64,000 nucleotides of DNA from Thermanaeromonas sp. C210 (GTDB lineage Bacteria; Bacillota; DSM-521; Neomoorellales; Neomoorellaceae), in NCBI RefSeq assembly GCF_013167955.1, contig NZ_BLWF01000004.1, positions 478,587-542,586 of the forward strand, given 5' to 3'. Each line of letters begins with the position of its first letter. The stretch's first letter is position 1. Of this stretch, positions 26,987-35,296 are shown piece after piece. The notes beneath the pieces were generated by a model. The model worked only from the letters and a program-made list of their open reading frames with translations. It was not told the origin of the DNA and made no database searches. Made by a program: the position numbers and the translations under genes.

Positions 26987-28108
26987 TTATAGCTTGTGGA
27001 AGGGCCCTATCAGGGGCAGTTCATATACCGACTTCCAGCCTTCGCTCAAAGGCTCTTTCAGGAAGGGCCGCATCTCTTCCTCGGTTCGCAAGGTTACCTT
27101 CTCTACCGGCGGTACGGTGCCGGGCGGGAAGGCCTCCAGGATCTGGTCATGCAACAAGGTGAGATACTTCAAAATTGCGGCTATAGGCCGCTTAGCCTTC
27201 TTGGCAGAAGCCTGGCTGGGTTTGCCCACCACTCCCTGGGGAGTGGCCGCCCGCTCGATGGCCATGTGTCCTTCGCCTTCGGACCAGCGGTGGGGCCGCC
27301 GGAAGGGATCTACAGCCGTATCAAAATGACCTGCCGGCAAGAAGCCTTCGGGTTCCGCATCCTCCACCACGCTCATATCTATCATGCCCGGGAAAAGAAG
27401 GAGGGCTATGGAAGTCTCTGCCTCGTCGGCATGGACAAAATGGGTTTCCAGGCTGTCTTCCCTATCCACGGGGAAGAAAAATTCCCTGATAGCCCGGTGC
27501 CAGTCGAGGACCTGGAAAATGCCCGGCAGGTGGAATCTCTTCATAAACTCCTGGATCGCCGATTCCAGCATCCACAGGTGGCCGTGATTGTTTACCAGGA
27601 TAATCTTGCGGAATCCATCATTCCACAGGCCCAGCATGGTATATATGACGGTTTCCTCTACTACTTCCTTGGGCATGATAACCGTTCCCGGCATACCCAC
27701 ATGGTGATAGGGGTGCCCACCGTAATTCAAAGGTGGGAAGGCCAGGCTCACTTCCCGGCCCTGCTTGGCCGTATAGCGGCGCACACCCTCCAAAATCTGG
27801 GTTACCATGAAGGTATCCAAACCGCTGTTAGCGTGAAGGCCGTGGTTTTCCGTGCACCCGATGGGCACAAAGACGATATCGTTCTTCTTGCGTTTTTCAA
27901 TTACCTTAGCCCGGGGAGTATTCTGGATATAAGTGCCGGGTTTGCCCAGCTCGGGTTCCGAAGGGATCTCGTATTCTTTTAAGATAGCATCGATCTCTTC
28001 TTCCGAGGCATCCCAGATTTGTTTCTTGAGCCGGCCCACGGTATTGTCTTCAAAGACAATGGCCGGGTGCTCAGTCAAAAGCCAGCCCTTAACTGCCTTC
28101 TGCTCCAT
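26987..28108 (-). CDS. iolN: Creatininase-family hydrolase, probable 3-dehydro-scyllo-inosose hydrolase (IolN)
   Basis: A 373-residue member of the creatininase amidohydrolase superfamily. Metal and active-site blocks are visible: VPIGCTENHGLHAN near residue 82, YGGHPYHHVGMPGT near 130, LVNNHGHLWML near 165 and HADEAETSIALLLFP near 222. In Thermotoga a protein of this family cleaves the diketo-inositol ring to 5-keto-L-gluconate. Its place between iolM and iolG argues for the same reaction here. The frame is open 35 codons further upstream, but ATG 28108 is preferred since AAGGAGGAG lies 13 bases before it and the upstream residues look random. The function is assigned from family and context; creatinine or amide hydrolysis is not excluded by sequence. 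Confidence 0.8.
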   Translation of the reverse strand: MEQKAVKGWLLTEHPAIVFEDNTVGRLKKQIWDASEEEIDAILKEYEIPSEPELGKPGTYIQNTPRAKVIEKRKKNDIVFVPIGCTENHGLHANSGLDTFMVTQILEGVRRYTAKQGREVSLAFPPLNYGGHPYHHVGMPGTVIMPKEVVEETVIYTMLGLWNDGFRKIILVNNHGHLWMLESAIQEFMKRFHLPGIFQVLDWHRAIREFFFPVDREDSLETHFVHADEAETSIALLLFPGMIDMSVVEDAEPEGFLPAGHFDTAVDPFRRPHRWSEGEGHMAIERAATPQGVVGKPSQASAKKAKRPIAAILKYLTLLHDQILEAFPPGTVPPVEKVTLRTEEEMRPFLKEPLSEGWKSVYELPLIGPFHKL

Positions 28109-28219
28109 AGGTTTATCAACTCCTCCTTGAAGTGCGGCTGATACTTCTCCTGGATTCTCCATGCCGGGATGCGTGTGCACCGGACCGTGGCCCGGCACCC
28201 CGGCCCGCCCCACCGGTGT

Positions 28220-29416
28220 TTAATCCATAACGCAGGTTATCTTGCATTCCTTCCTGTCAGTCCGAAGCAACACGAGGTTTTCCGGTACCTCGTCCAACTT
28301 TATTTTCTTGGTGATCATGGGCGTCATGTCCATCCCGGCAGCCATGCTCTCGATAACCCGCGGGAAGGTGCCATGGCCGGAGTGACCCTGGGCGCCTATA
28401 ATCTGCGCCCGCCTCACCTGGAGCACCTCGCCGGTAACCGGCATCTTGGCGTCCGCCCTGGCTACAACTATTACCCTGGCATTTAGGGTTCTGCCTTCCC
28501 AGATCACTTGTTCGATCTGGGGATATACCACAGTCGGCAGTCCAGTGGCCTCCAAATACAGGGCCGCCCCATACCCGTGAGTTAGCTCCAGCACCCTTTG
28601 CACAAAATCTTCTTTAAGGGGATTAATCACATAATCAGCGCCCATCTTTAGCCCCAGCTCTGCCCTGGCCGGTTCGGGCTCCGATAAGATTACCCTGGCC
28701 GCCCCCTGGCGTTTTAGAATAGCGCAGGCCGCAATGCCTACCGGTCCTCCTCCACAGATAACTACGTTGTCGCCAGGCCTTATACCGCCACCGCTCCTCT
28801 CTATCACAGCGTTATAGGCTACTGAGGTGGGTTCTACTAAGCTGCCCGCCAGGAACAGATCCAAACCCTTATACCGGGATTTCAAAGGCTCCAGGCTCCA
28901 TACCAAGCGAGCTGGTACCTTCACATACTTGGCAAACCCACCATCTACGTTGAATCCCAGCTCATCCAAACGCTCGCAATGGTTGGGGTATCCATCGGCG
29001 CAAGGCTGGCAGGACCCACACCATACCATCTCCTCGGTGCACACTTCTTCCCCGCCTTTAAACGGCTTATTGGTGCGCTTATCGAAAGCCCCCGGCCCTG
29101 CCTCTACGACCACGCCCGCGATTTCGTGGCCCAGGACCACCGGGAAACCAGTCAACCCGGGATACAGGATATACCCTTCCTCATCCGGCTGGGCCATGTG
29201 CACATCGCTTCCGCAGATGCCGCAAGCCTTAACCTCGATCACCACTTCGCCCGGGCCAGGCTTGGGTATCTCCTTCTCCTCAACAACTACCCGGGGATTC
29301 CGCCACACCCGGCTGCCTAAGTAAGTCTGCTTTCCCTCGACATCTTTGGCCCCCAGCTTGAAGCCCGGCCGGGGTTCCCAGTCGGCATGGAGAACTACGC
29401 AACGCATGGTGGACAT
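28220..29416 (-). CDS. iolM: Zinc-dependent scyllo-inosose 3-dehydrogenase (IolM)
   Basis: A 398-residue medium-chain zinc dehydrogenase matching Thermotoga IolM almost block for block: the N-terminal FKLGAKDVEGK and GSRVWR, the catalytic zinc region CGICGSDVHMAQPDEEGYIL, GHEIAG, structural zinc cysteines in CGSCQPCADGYPNHC, the LAGSLVEPTSVAYNAVI stretch, the NAD motif GGGPVGIAA and the end block RRAQIIGAQGHSGHGTFPR. It oxidises 2-keto-inositol to the diketo form. ATG 29416 is preferred (GAGGAGGT ten bases before); an upstream ATG at 29464 would lie inside the putative LacI operator. It is the first gene of the iolMNGO-uxaBA run. Confidence 0.9.
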   Translation of the reverse strand: MSTMRCVVLHADWEPRPGFKLGAKDVEGKQTYLGSRVWRNPRVVVEEKEIPKPGPGEVVIEVKACGICGSDVHMAQPDEEGYILYPGLTGFPVVLGHEIAGVVVEAGPGAFDKRTNKPFKGGEEVCTEEMVWCGSCQPCADGYPNHCERLDELGFNVDGGFAKYVKVPARLVWSLEPLKSRYKGLDLFLAGSLVEPTSVAYNAVIERSGGGIRPGDNVVICGGGPVGIAACAILKRQGAARVILSEPEPARAELGLKMGADYVINPLKEDFVQRVLELTHGYGAALYLEATGLPTVVYPQIEQVIWEGRTLNARVIVVARADAKMPVTGEVLQVRRAQIIGAQGHSGHGTFPRVIESMAAGMDMTPMITKKIKLDEVPENLVLLRTDRKECKITCVMD

Positions 29417-29449
29417 AAGTGCTGCTACCTCCTCAAAGCCTCGTTTTGT

Positions 29450-29463
29450 GGTAAGCGCTTTCA
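29450..29463 (-). promoter_or_regulatory. LacI/cre-type operator in front of iolM
   Basis: On the minus strand TGAAAGCGCTTACC, a LacI-family half-site palindrome with the central CG. It lies 34 bases upstream of the iolM start. The same core AAGCGCTTAC occurs before the LacI gene and before the kinase gene, and I found no other AAGCGCTT in the window. It is either the operator of the local LacI protein or a CcpA catabolite site; both share this consensus. Confidence 0.65.
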
Positions 29464-29547
29464 AAATTCTCCCTTAAAAATTTCATCCATTAAAGCTTCA
29501 CCCGCAGGTCACCCCCCCTTCTGGGTTTCAACCGCCCTTTAACCCGG

Positions 29548-31155
29548 CTAGATAATACCCATCACTGCTTGAGCAATACTTACGCTGTGAAGATTAAGGC
29601 GTAAGAATTGATTGATCAGTTCCATATGAACCGAGGTTGTCTCTAGACTTAAACGGTTCTCTTGCTGTAGCCTCTGAAAGTGAGAGCAACGCAGGTCTTT
29701 TTCCAACCGTAAAATCTCAGGGTGACGACGGATAATCTGTACCGCCGCACCTTCATCGTTAGTCGCAAAAGCTTCTACCGCTGCATTGAAGTTCTCTCGC
29801 ACCTTTTCAAACATCTCGTGTAACTCCGTCTGCCCCTGGGGTGAAAACTCTACACCAGTAGTTTCGATCTTTTGCCACTGGTGAGCCATCTCTACCAGGA
29901 CATCCCCTATATGTTCCAGGTCGCTGGCTATATACAGCAGCTTGATTTTAAGGATCGACTGCTCTTCGGAGAGATTCGTTTCGGGTATCCTGATTAGGTA
30001 GCGGGCAATAGCGTGATAAAGATAGTCTAGGAGATTGTCTAGACCCTTCAACTTTTCCAGTAAATCGACTTCCCGAGCTGCTAAGGGTTGCATGACCCGG
30101 GGAAACATTTCCCGATTTATAACATTAGCCATACGTAGGAGCTCCCTCACTACGTTGGTCAAAGCAACTTCTGGTACCTCCACCACAGTAGAATCGAGGT
30201 ATTTGGCTACCTTCTCCTCCTCCGGAGCGTCCGGTAAGATTCTTGTGGCAAGTCTACCCATCCATGGGGTGAACCAAATAAATATCAACATGTTAATAAC
30301 ATTGAACAAGGTATGGCCGTTGGCAACTTGCCGCGCAATGTCGGGCGATGTTGTCTCGGCCAGCCAAGTATAGAGGTTTAGAAGGGGCAAGAAAATGAAC
30401 ACACCACCGAGTTTAAACAAAAAGTGTACCAGGGCCACGCGCTTAGCTTCACGGGAATGGGCCAGACTAGAGATAAAAGCGGTAGCCGTAGTGCCCAAAT
30501 TTGCTCCCAGGACCATGGCCAGGGCCGACGGCAGAGAAAGGCTGCCTTGGGACGCCAAGGTCATGGCCAGCACCACGGTGGGAGTGCTCGCCTGTACCAG
30601 GGCCGTAAAAAGGGTGGCTACACCAGCCATAAGCCAGGGGAAGGAAGCCAGACGGTCCAACAGAGCAATGAATTCCGGGAGCGACTTTAAAGGAGCAGCC
30701 GCCTGGCCCATCACTCCTGCACCATAAAAGATAAGACCAAAGCCGATCACGGCCTCCCCTAAATGGCGCCAGCGGAGGCGTTTGGAGAAAAGATAGGGAA
30801 TGAGACCGGCAACCACCGCCCAAAGGGCATAGTCACCAAGATTAAAGGCAATGAGTTGAGGGGTCAGGGTAGAACCTATGGCTGCACCTAAGATTACTCC
30901 CAGGGCCTGGCTGAGATTCATGAGGCCTGCACTAACAAAGCCCACCAATAAAACAGTGGTTACAGCACTGGTCTGGAGGATAATGGTCACCAAGAGGCCG
31001 GCCAGCATACCGTAGAAGCGGTTTCTTGTTACATGGCCTAAAATATATTGAACTTGGCGGGCTGCCGCCTTATGCAGCCCGTCGGTAATAAGATGCATGC
31101 CCAGAAGGAAAAGAGCCAACCCGCCCATGAGGGCCGTCACCGAAATAAATAGCAT
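29548..31155 (-). CDS. Na+/Pi cotransporter family protein with PhoU-like tail
   Basis: A 535-residue membrane protein. Two inverted Na/Pi-cotransport repeats are visible: the QTSAVTTVLLVGFV motif at about residue 61 and the QASTPTVVLAMTLAS motif at about 188, each followed by glycine-rich helices (GAAIGSTLTPQ, GANLGTTATA). About 8-9 membrane helices end near residue 300. The remaining 230 residues form an all-helical PhoU-like cytoplasmic domain. It is an exporter or importer of phosphate by family. Its place between an ABC transporter unit and iolM is unusual for a plain phosphate gene and may mean that a phosphorylated substrate is used or that phosphate must be balanced. Confidence 0.9.
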   Translation of the reverse strand: MLFISVTALMGGLALFLLGMHLITDGLHKAAARQVQYILGHVTRNRFYGMLAGLLVTIILQTSAVTTVLLVGFVSAGLMNLSQALGVILGAAIGSTLTPQLIAFNLGDYALWAVVAGLIPYLFSKRLRWRHLGEAVIGFGLIFYGAGVMGQAAAPLKSLPEFIALLDRLASFPWLMAGVATLFTALVQASTPTVVLAMTLASQGSLSLPSALAMVLGANLGTTATAFISSLAHSREAKRVALVHFLFKLGGVFIFLPLLNLYTWLAETTSPDIARQVANGHTLFNVINMLIFIWFTPWMGRLATRILPDAPEEEKVAKYLDSTVVEVPEVALTNVVRELLRMANVINREMFPRVMQPLAAREVDLLEKLKGLDNLLDYLYHAIARYLIRIPETNLSEEQSILKIKLLYIASDLEHIGDVLVEMAHQWQKIETTGVEFSPQGQTELHEMFEKVRENFNAAVEAFATNDEGAAVQIIRRHPEILRLEKDLRCSHFQRLQQENRLSLETTSVHMELINQFLRLNLHSVSIAQAVMGII

Positions 31156-31214
31156 TTGCCACTCCCTACCAGCATTTCATAGTAAGAGGCCGGCCGTGAA
31201 ACCCGGCCACCCAG

Positions 31215-32123
31215 CTAACCTTCCCTTGCCAGGAGGTCCTGGACTTTCCTTAACACTACCTTCAGGGACGTCCAATAACGCGGATTAATTTCTAGCATAA
31301 AAACTCCCCGGTAATCGGACAGCAGAGGAAAGATGGAACTGTAGGGGATACGGCCGTACCCAGGCGGAAGATGTAAATCGCCGAGGCCGAAGGGGAGACG
31401 ATCGATATATTTCCTGTTCTCCTTGCTCTCCATAATACCGAAGTTGTCATGAACATGGATATGTTGCAAGAAGGGCAAAACTTCCCTTACTTCTCCCAGT
31501 AAATCCCATCCATTACAGGAGGCCGTAAGAAATCCATGACCGAAGTCGTAGGTAATGCCTATACTGGGACGACCTATTTCCTCCACTACCCTCACCAAAT
31601 CCCGGGCCCGGATTCCGTAACTTAAGTCCGTCTCGCCCTTTAACCCCATACCGTTTTCAATACAAATCTTAATTCCTAACTTCCCCGCCCGTTCGGCTAA
31701 CCCCTTTAAAATACCGATTTCCTGCCGTAACAGCTCTTCGTACGAGGCCCCTATAGCTTTCAACTTCCGTGGTTCTACCCGCCCGGCGTGATACACTAAA
31801 ACTCGAGCACCTATTTCTGCGGCGATTTCGAGGCAAGCTTCAAATACCTCTGCATGACTCACCTTGCTCCAAATATCCATCAAGTTTAGATAGTCGGGAG
31901 CGTGAGCGGTATATTTGAATCTGTGTTTAGAAAGCAACTTCTTAACAGCGGCTAGGTTCCCCGCATTAATCTCTCCGGCCATGATCAAATCCAGTCCATG
32001 GAGGGGTAGTTCGACGTAATCGAAGCCAACTTCCTCATAAAAGGCGAGGGTGCGTTCTAAGGTGTCGAGGTCACCGTCGAGGGCCACCGAATCGGCATTT
32101 ATGCCCACACCTGAGATGAGCAT
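31215..32123 (-). CDS. Sugar-phosphate isomerase/epimerase-like TIM barrel protein
   Basis: A 302-residue protein of the AP endonuclease 2 / xylose isomerase-like superfamily. Metal residues are likely in YTAHAPDYLNL near 72, VYHAGR near 112, ICIENGMG near 150, YDFGHG near 190, IHVHDN near 222 and FMLEINPR near the end. It sits directly after the ABC binding protein gene and a hairpin, in the inositol-related unit. It may interconvert inositol or keto-inositol isomers, or a further polyol, so that they enter the IolM/IolN route. This is inferred from context; the family is too broad to fix a reaction. Confidence 0.8.
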   Translation of the reverse strand: MLISGVGINADSVALDGDLDTLERTLAFYEEVGFDYVELPLHGLDLIMAGEINAGNLAAVKKLLSKHRFKYTAHAPDYLNLMDIWSKVSHAEVFEACLEIAAEIGARVLVYHAGRVEPRKLKAIGASYEELLRQEIGILKGLAERAGKLGIKICIENGMGLKGETDLSYGIRARDLVRVVEEIGRPSIGITYDFGHGFLTASCNGWDLLGEVREVLPFLQHIHVHDNFGIMESKENRKYIDRLPFGLGDLHLPPGYGRIPYSSIFPLLSDYRGVFMLEINPRYWTSLKVVLRKVQDLLAREG

Positions 32124-32169
32124 GTAAGCTAATCTCCTCCCAAAAATCCTTCATACGGTAGGACTCGGG

Positions 32170-32210
32170 GGGAGGGAAGGCTCCCGGCCCAAAGTGGAGC
32201 TTTCCCTCCC
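32170..32210 (-). promoter_or_regulatory. Intercistronic hairpin after the ABC binding-protein gene
   Basis: A 15-bp stem with one G-T pair and an 11-base loop lies 42 bases after the stop of the binding-protein gene. There is no T-run, so it likely protects the upstream message rather than fully ending it. A similar hairpin follows the dctP remnant at 5136. Confidence 0.6.
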
Positions 32211-32251
32211 TAGTCGGTCCACCGGTTTTTAGTTCTTAGTTCTTTAGGCCT

Positions 32252-33439
32252 CTAGCTCCCGGCCACATTTTTTAGCCATAGCTCATTATATTTTTCCTTA
32301 TATTGTGGCAGTCCCCAGGGTTGGCGCAGTTTTCTAAATTGCTCAAGGGGCAACATTTTCTCTGCCACGGCTGGCGGAATAGAAATGTCGGTACGAGCAG
32401 GATAAACGTAGTTTGTTTCCACGAATTTACTCTGTATATCAGGTTCTAACAGAAAGTTAATCCACAAAAGGGCAGCAGCCTTATTCTTCGCATTTGCCGG
32501 TACAGCCAGGTAATCGGCTCCTCCAATATAACCGGGTTCTAAGAGTATAGACTTAACGGTTTTGGGCAACTGGCCTTCGTTCATTGCAGTAATTACCATG
32601 TCCTCCCATGCCGCCGCCATAAATACTTCGCCCCGATTGAGCTTATCTAAGGCATCGTTGTTATTACTGCTATATACCACGTAAGGTTCAATTTTGTTTA
32701 ACCACTCCCAAACCGTTCCCCAAGATTCTACCTTCTGCTCATCGTACTCCCCTAAGTATTGATCCGCACCTCCGGTTAACCAATAAATCACAGAGTTGAC
32801 AAAAGCTTGACCAGACCCGCCACGGTTGGGATCGCAATAAGTGAACTTTTGGGGATTTTCCTCAACCCATTTTTCCAGTTCGCTAAAACTTTTGGGAGGA
32901 TCGGGCACCTTGGCTGAGTCATAGGCAATAACCGCCTGATTGAGACGCAACGGTAGAGCATATCCTTCTATCGGGGTACCCTCAGCATACATTTTGGCAG
33001 TCGGTTCCAAGTATTGGGCATTGGGAATGGCCATGTCAATGGGGCCGAAAAGTAACTGGGCGCTCTTGGCTTTATCTACTTGGGACGCCTGCATAAACCA
33101 GGCATCTATAGTGCCCTGAGGGTTATTTTGTTCCGCCAATACCTTTTGATAAGTCGGATTGGCTTCCGCCAACACTACATTAACCTTGATCCCGTATTTG
33201 CTTTCAAACTCACTTGCTATCTCCGTAAAAATATCTTTATAAGTGAAGGTATAAAAGGTTATTTCTGGGCTTTCCTTGGCCATCTCTTCAATTTTCGCCC
33301 AGTCGGTCTCGCCGCTCAGTAGTATTTCCTCATTATCCGGGGGCGCCTCAGCTTGTTGCTCACCACCACCACACCCAAAGCTCAAGCTGGCTAAAAGAAA
33401 CGCCGCGAGAAGTAAACCTATCCATTTGTACTTTTGCAT
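32252..33439 (-). CDS. ABC transporter solute-binding lipoprotein (PotD/YnjB-like)
   Basis: A 395-residue extracellular binding protein. The signal peptide ends in lipobox LSFGC with the lipid-bearing Cys at residue 23. The mature part is a type-2 periplasmic-binding fold with ITFYTFTYKDIFTEIASEF near 60, an aromatic-rich cleft region (VIYWLTGGADQYLG near 215) and AAAWEDMVIT near 275. ATG 33439 with AGGAGG upstream is chosen over a TTG three codons before. Placed after two permease genes and an ATPase gene of the polyamine/iron/phosphonate transporter class, it would bind a small polar ligand. By context that is inositol or a derivative; sequence alone does not tell. Confidence 0.88.
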   Translation of the reverse strand: MQKYKWIGLLLAAFLLASLSFGCGGGEQQAEAPPDNEEILLSGETDWAKIEEMAKESPEITFYTFTYKDIFTEIASEFESKYGIKVNVVLAEANPTYQKVLAEQNNPQGTIDAWFMQASQVDKAKSAQLLFGPIDMAIPNAQYLEPTAKMYAEGTPIEGYALPLRLNQAVIAYDSAKVPDPPKSFSELEKWVEENPQKFTYCDPNRGGSGQAFVNSVIYWLTGGADQYLGEYDEQKVESWGTVWEWLNKIEPYVVYSSNNNDALDKLNRGEVFMAAAWEDMVITAMNEGQLPKTVKSILLEPGYIGGADYLAVPANAKNKAAALLWINFLLEPDIQSKFVETNYVYPARTDISIPPAVAEKMLPLEQFRKLRQPWGLPQYKEKYNELWLKNVAGS

Positions 33440-33552
33440 CGCTCCCAACCTCCTAAAAGCGTTTTTTCACCCCGTGTGTTCAGAGCCCTCCTACCCTTGG
33501 TCGGTCAAATTCCCTATTTCCCACCCCCCCTCCTGGAGGAATTAAAGAGACA

Positions 33553-34413
33553 TTAAAACTTGCCGAAACCGGAAGAAAGGTACTCTGCCTTTAGAAATTT
33601 CTCAGCCAAGAATAATGTGAAGATAGTAGGAACTAAAATTATCAAACTTATGGCCGAAGCAAGAGGCCGGGAAAAGTAGTAACCTAGGTATGAAAATAGC
33701 AAAGTAGGCACTGTCTGGTAAGTAGGGGTAGCGATAATGAAAGTCAAAACAAACTCTTCTATACTGTAAATAAACGTAAACACTCCACCGGCAAATAACC
33801 CGGGCATTACTAAGGGAATGAGGATATATTTAGCTACCTGTAACGGACTTGCGCCCAAGTCGTACGCTGCATCTATCACATCTTGGGGTATCGCCTTAAA
33901 AGTAGAGGTCACCGTACGGATCATATAAGGCATAACTACTAACATGTGGGCCATGATTATACCGGGGATAGTTTGGGAAAGGCCCAGCCTATTGAAAATG
34001 GAACCTAAACTTATGGCCACGGTAATTCCCGGAATTATGATGGGAAGTAAGACCATAATTTCTATCAAACCTTTACCCCAAAAGCTTTTTCTACCCAATA
34101 CATAGGCTGTAGGTAATGCCAAAATTCCGGTCAGAATTGTAACAACGGGTGCTATAGTAAAGCTCAGTGCCATAGCCCGGGGCACCTCCTCCAAAGATAG
34201 GAGGTGTCGCCAAAAATGGAGGGAAAACGCCTTGGGATAAAGGTCCGGATATTCCCAGCCTACTTGGGGATCAATCAGCGACCACAACACCATCACAATG
34301 AGGGGCACTACAATGCTTATCAACAATAGGGTAATAAAAAGCCAGACGAATAATCTACGAAATCCACCTTGTTTTAAAAACCACAGGTAACGCGCACCTC
34401 TCCTGGTATCCAT
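33553..34413 (-). CDS. ABC transporter permease (PotC-like)
   Basis: A 286-residue inner-membrane permease with six predicted helices, beginning with a positively charged N-terminus (MDTRRGARYLWF). The ATPase-contact EAA loop is visible as DAAYDLGASPLQVAKYILIP near residue 190. It pairs with the permease encoded just upstream and with the PotA-like ATPase. The unit order ATPase, permease, permease, binding protein is that of polyamine/iron/phosphonate importers. Confidence 0.9.
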   Translation of the reverse strand: MDTRRGARYLWFLKQGGFRRLFVWLFITLLLISIVVPLIVMVLWSLIDPQVGWEYPDLYPKAFSLHFWRHLLSLEEVPRAMALSFTIAPVVTILTGILALPTAYVLGRKSFWGKGLIEIMVLLPIIIPGITVAISLGSIFNRLGLSQTIPGIIMAHMLVVMPYMIRTVTSTFKAIPQDVIDAAYDLGASPLQVAKYILIPLVMPGLFAGGVFTFIYSIEEFVLTFIIATPTYQTVPTLLFSYLGYYFSRPLASAISLIILVPTIFTLFLAEKFLKAEYLSSGFGKF

Positions 34414-34447
34414 TGGCTTCCCCCCGACCCTCCGGTGTTAAACTAGA

Positions 34448-35296
34448 TCAGCCGTGAACTTTCTGAGATAAGCGATTGTACCCGGCAATTACCAATATGG
34501 AAGTAACGATGATCACTGTAGCCAGGGCTCCGGCCAGCCCCCAATTCCCATCTTCCATGGCGCTCCTGTACATGAGAACAGGGATCGTTGTCGGATAAAC
34601 AGGACCAATAAGCAAGGGTATTTCGAAACCACCAAAGGCACGAATAAAAACGAGAATTAGGGCTACCAGGATTCCGGGCATTGATAAGGGAATCAGTATA
34701 TGCCGAATGATGGACCAACTGCCGGCCCCGAGATTCCGCGCCGCATCTATCAGTTCCTTGTTGATACTTTCCATTACCGCTAAAATGATGACGGCCTGAA
34801 ACGGGACATTCTTCCAAATTTGAACTAACAGTATCCCGATGCCCCATTTATCCTGGATCAACTGTAGGGGCTTATCTATAATGTTGAGTTTTAAGAGAAC
34901 AAGGTTAAAGAGACCGTGGGGAGCTATGACAGTCATAAGCATATAAGTGGCAATTAAAGCAGGTATTACTAAAGGGATCTTGAAGAGACTATTAATAAGC
35001 TCTTTGCCCGGGACTTTTTCCCGTATTATTAAGCATAGCGGCAGGGCTATCATAAGAGAACCAAAGGAAGACCCGAGGCCGATCCATAGTGAGAAAATAA
35101 AGGCCACAGAATAAAAGTCCTTTTTCAGCTCACTATAATGAGCAAGGGTAAAACCACTTTCTCCCGCAAAGTTTATGAGGCCAAAACTGGACAAAACAGT
35201 TGCTATTAAGGGCAGGACGAAGAAGGCTAGGATAAACCCCGCGCCGGGTAACAGTAGGAGTAAAAGGGCTATCTTCTCTTTCAGCATCCTGGACAT
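34448..35296 (-). CDS. ABC transporter permease (PotB-like)
   Basis: A 282-residue permease with six predicted helices. The EAA loop is DAARNLGAGSWSIIRHILIP near residue 200. The start is set at ATG 35296 (GGGGGAGAG upstream); the reading frame reaches 12 codons further into the ATPase gene, with which it overlaps by 16 bases even from this start. The overlap means coupled translation with the ATPase. It is the first of two permeases in the inositol-region importer. Confidence 0.9.
   Translation of the reverse strand: MSRMLKEKIALLLLLLPGAGFILAFFVLPLIATVLSSFGLINFAGESGFTLAHYSELKKDFYSVAFIFSLWIGLGSSFGSLMIALPLCLIIREKVPGKELINSLFKIPLVIPALIATYMLMTVIAPHGLFNLVLLKLNIIDKPLQLIQDKWGIGILLVQIWKNVPFQAVIILAVMESINKELIDAARNLGAGSWSIIRHILIPLSMPGILVALILVFIRAFGGFEIPLLIGPVYPTTIPVLMYRSAMEDGNWGLAGALATVIIVTSILVIAGYNRLSQKVHG

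Noticed and set aside
26996-27982. Open frame of 328 codons on the + strand
   Set aside because: Mirror of iolN on the opposite strand; no recognisable domain, no ribosome site, while iolN carries conserved active-site blocks.
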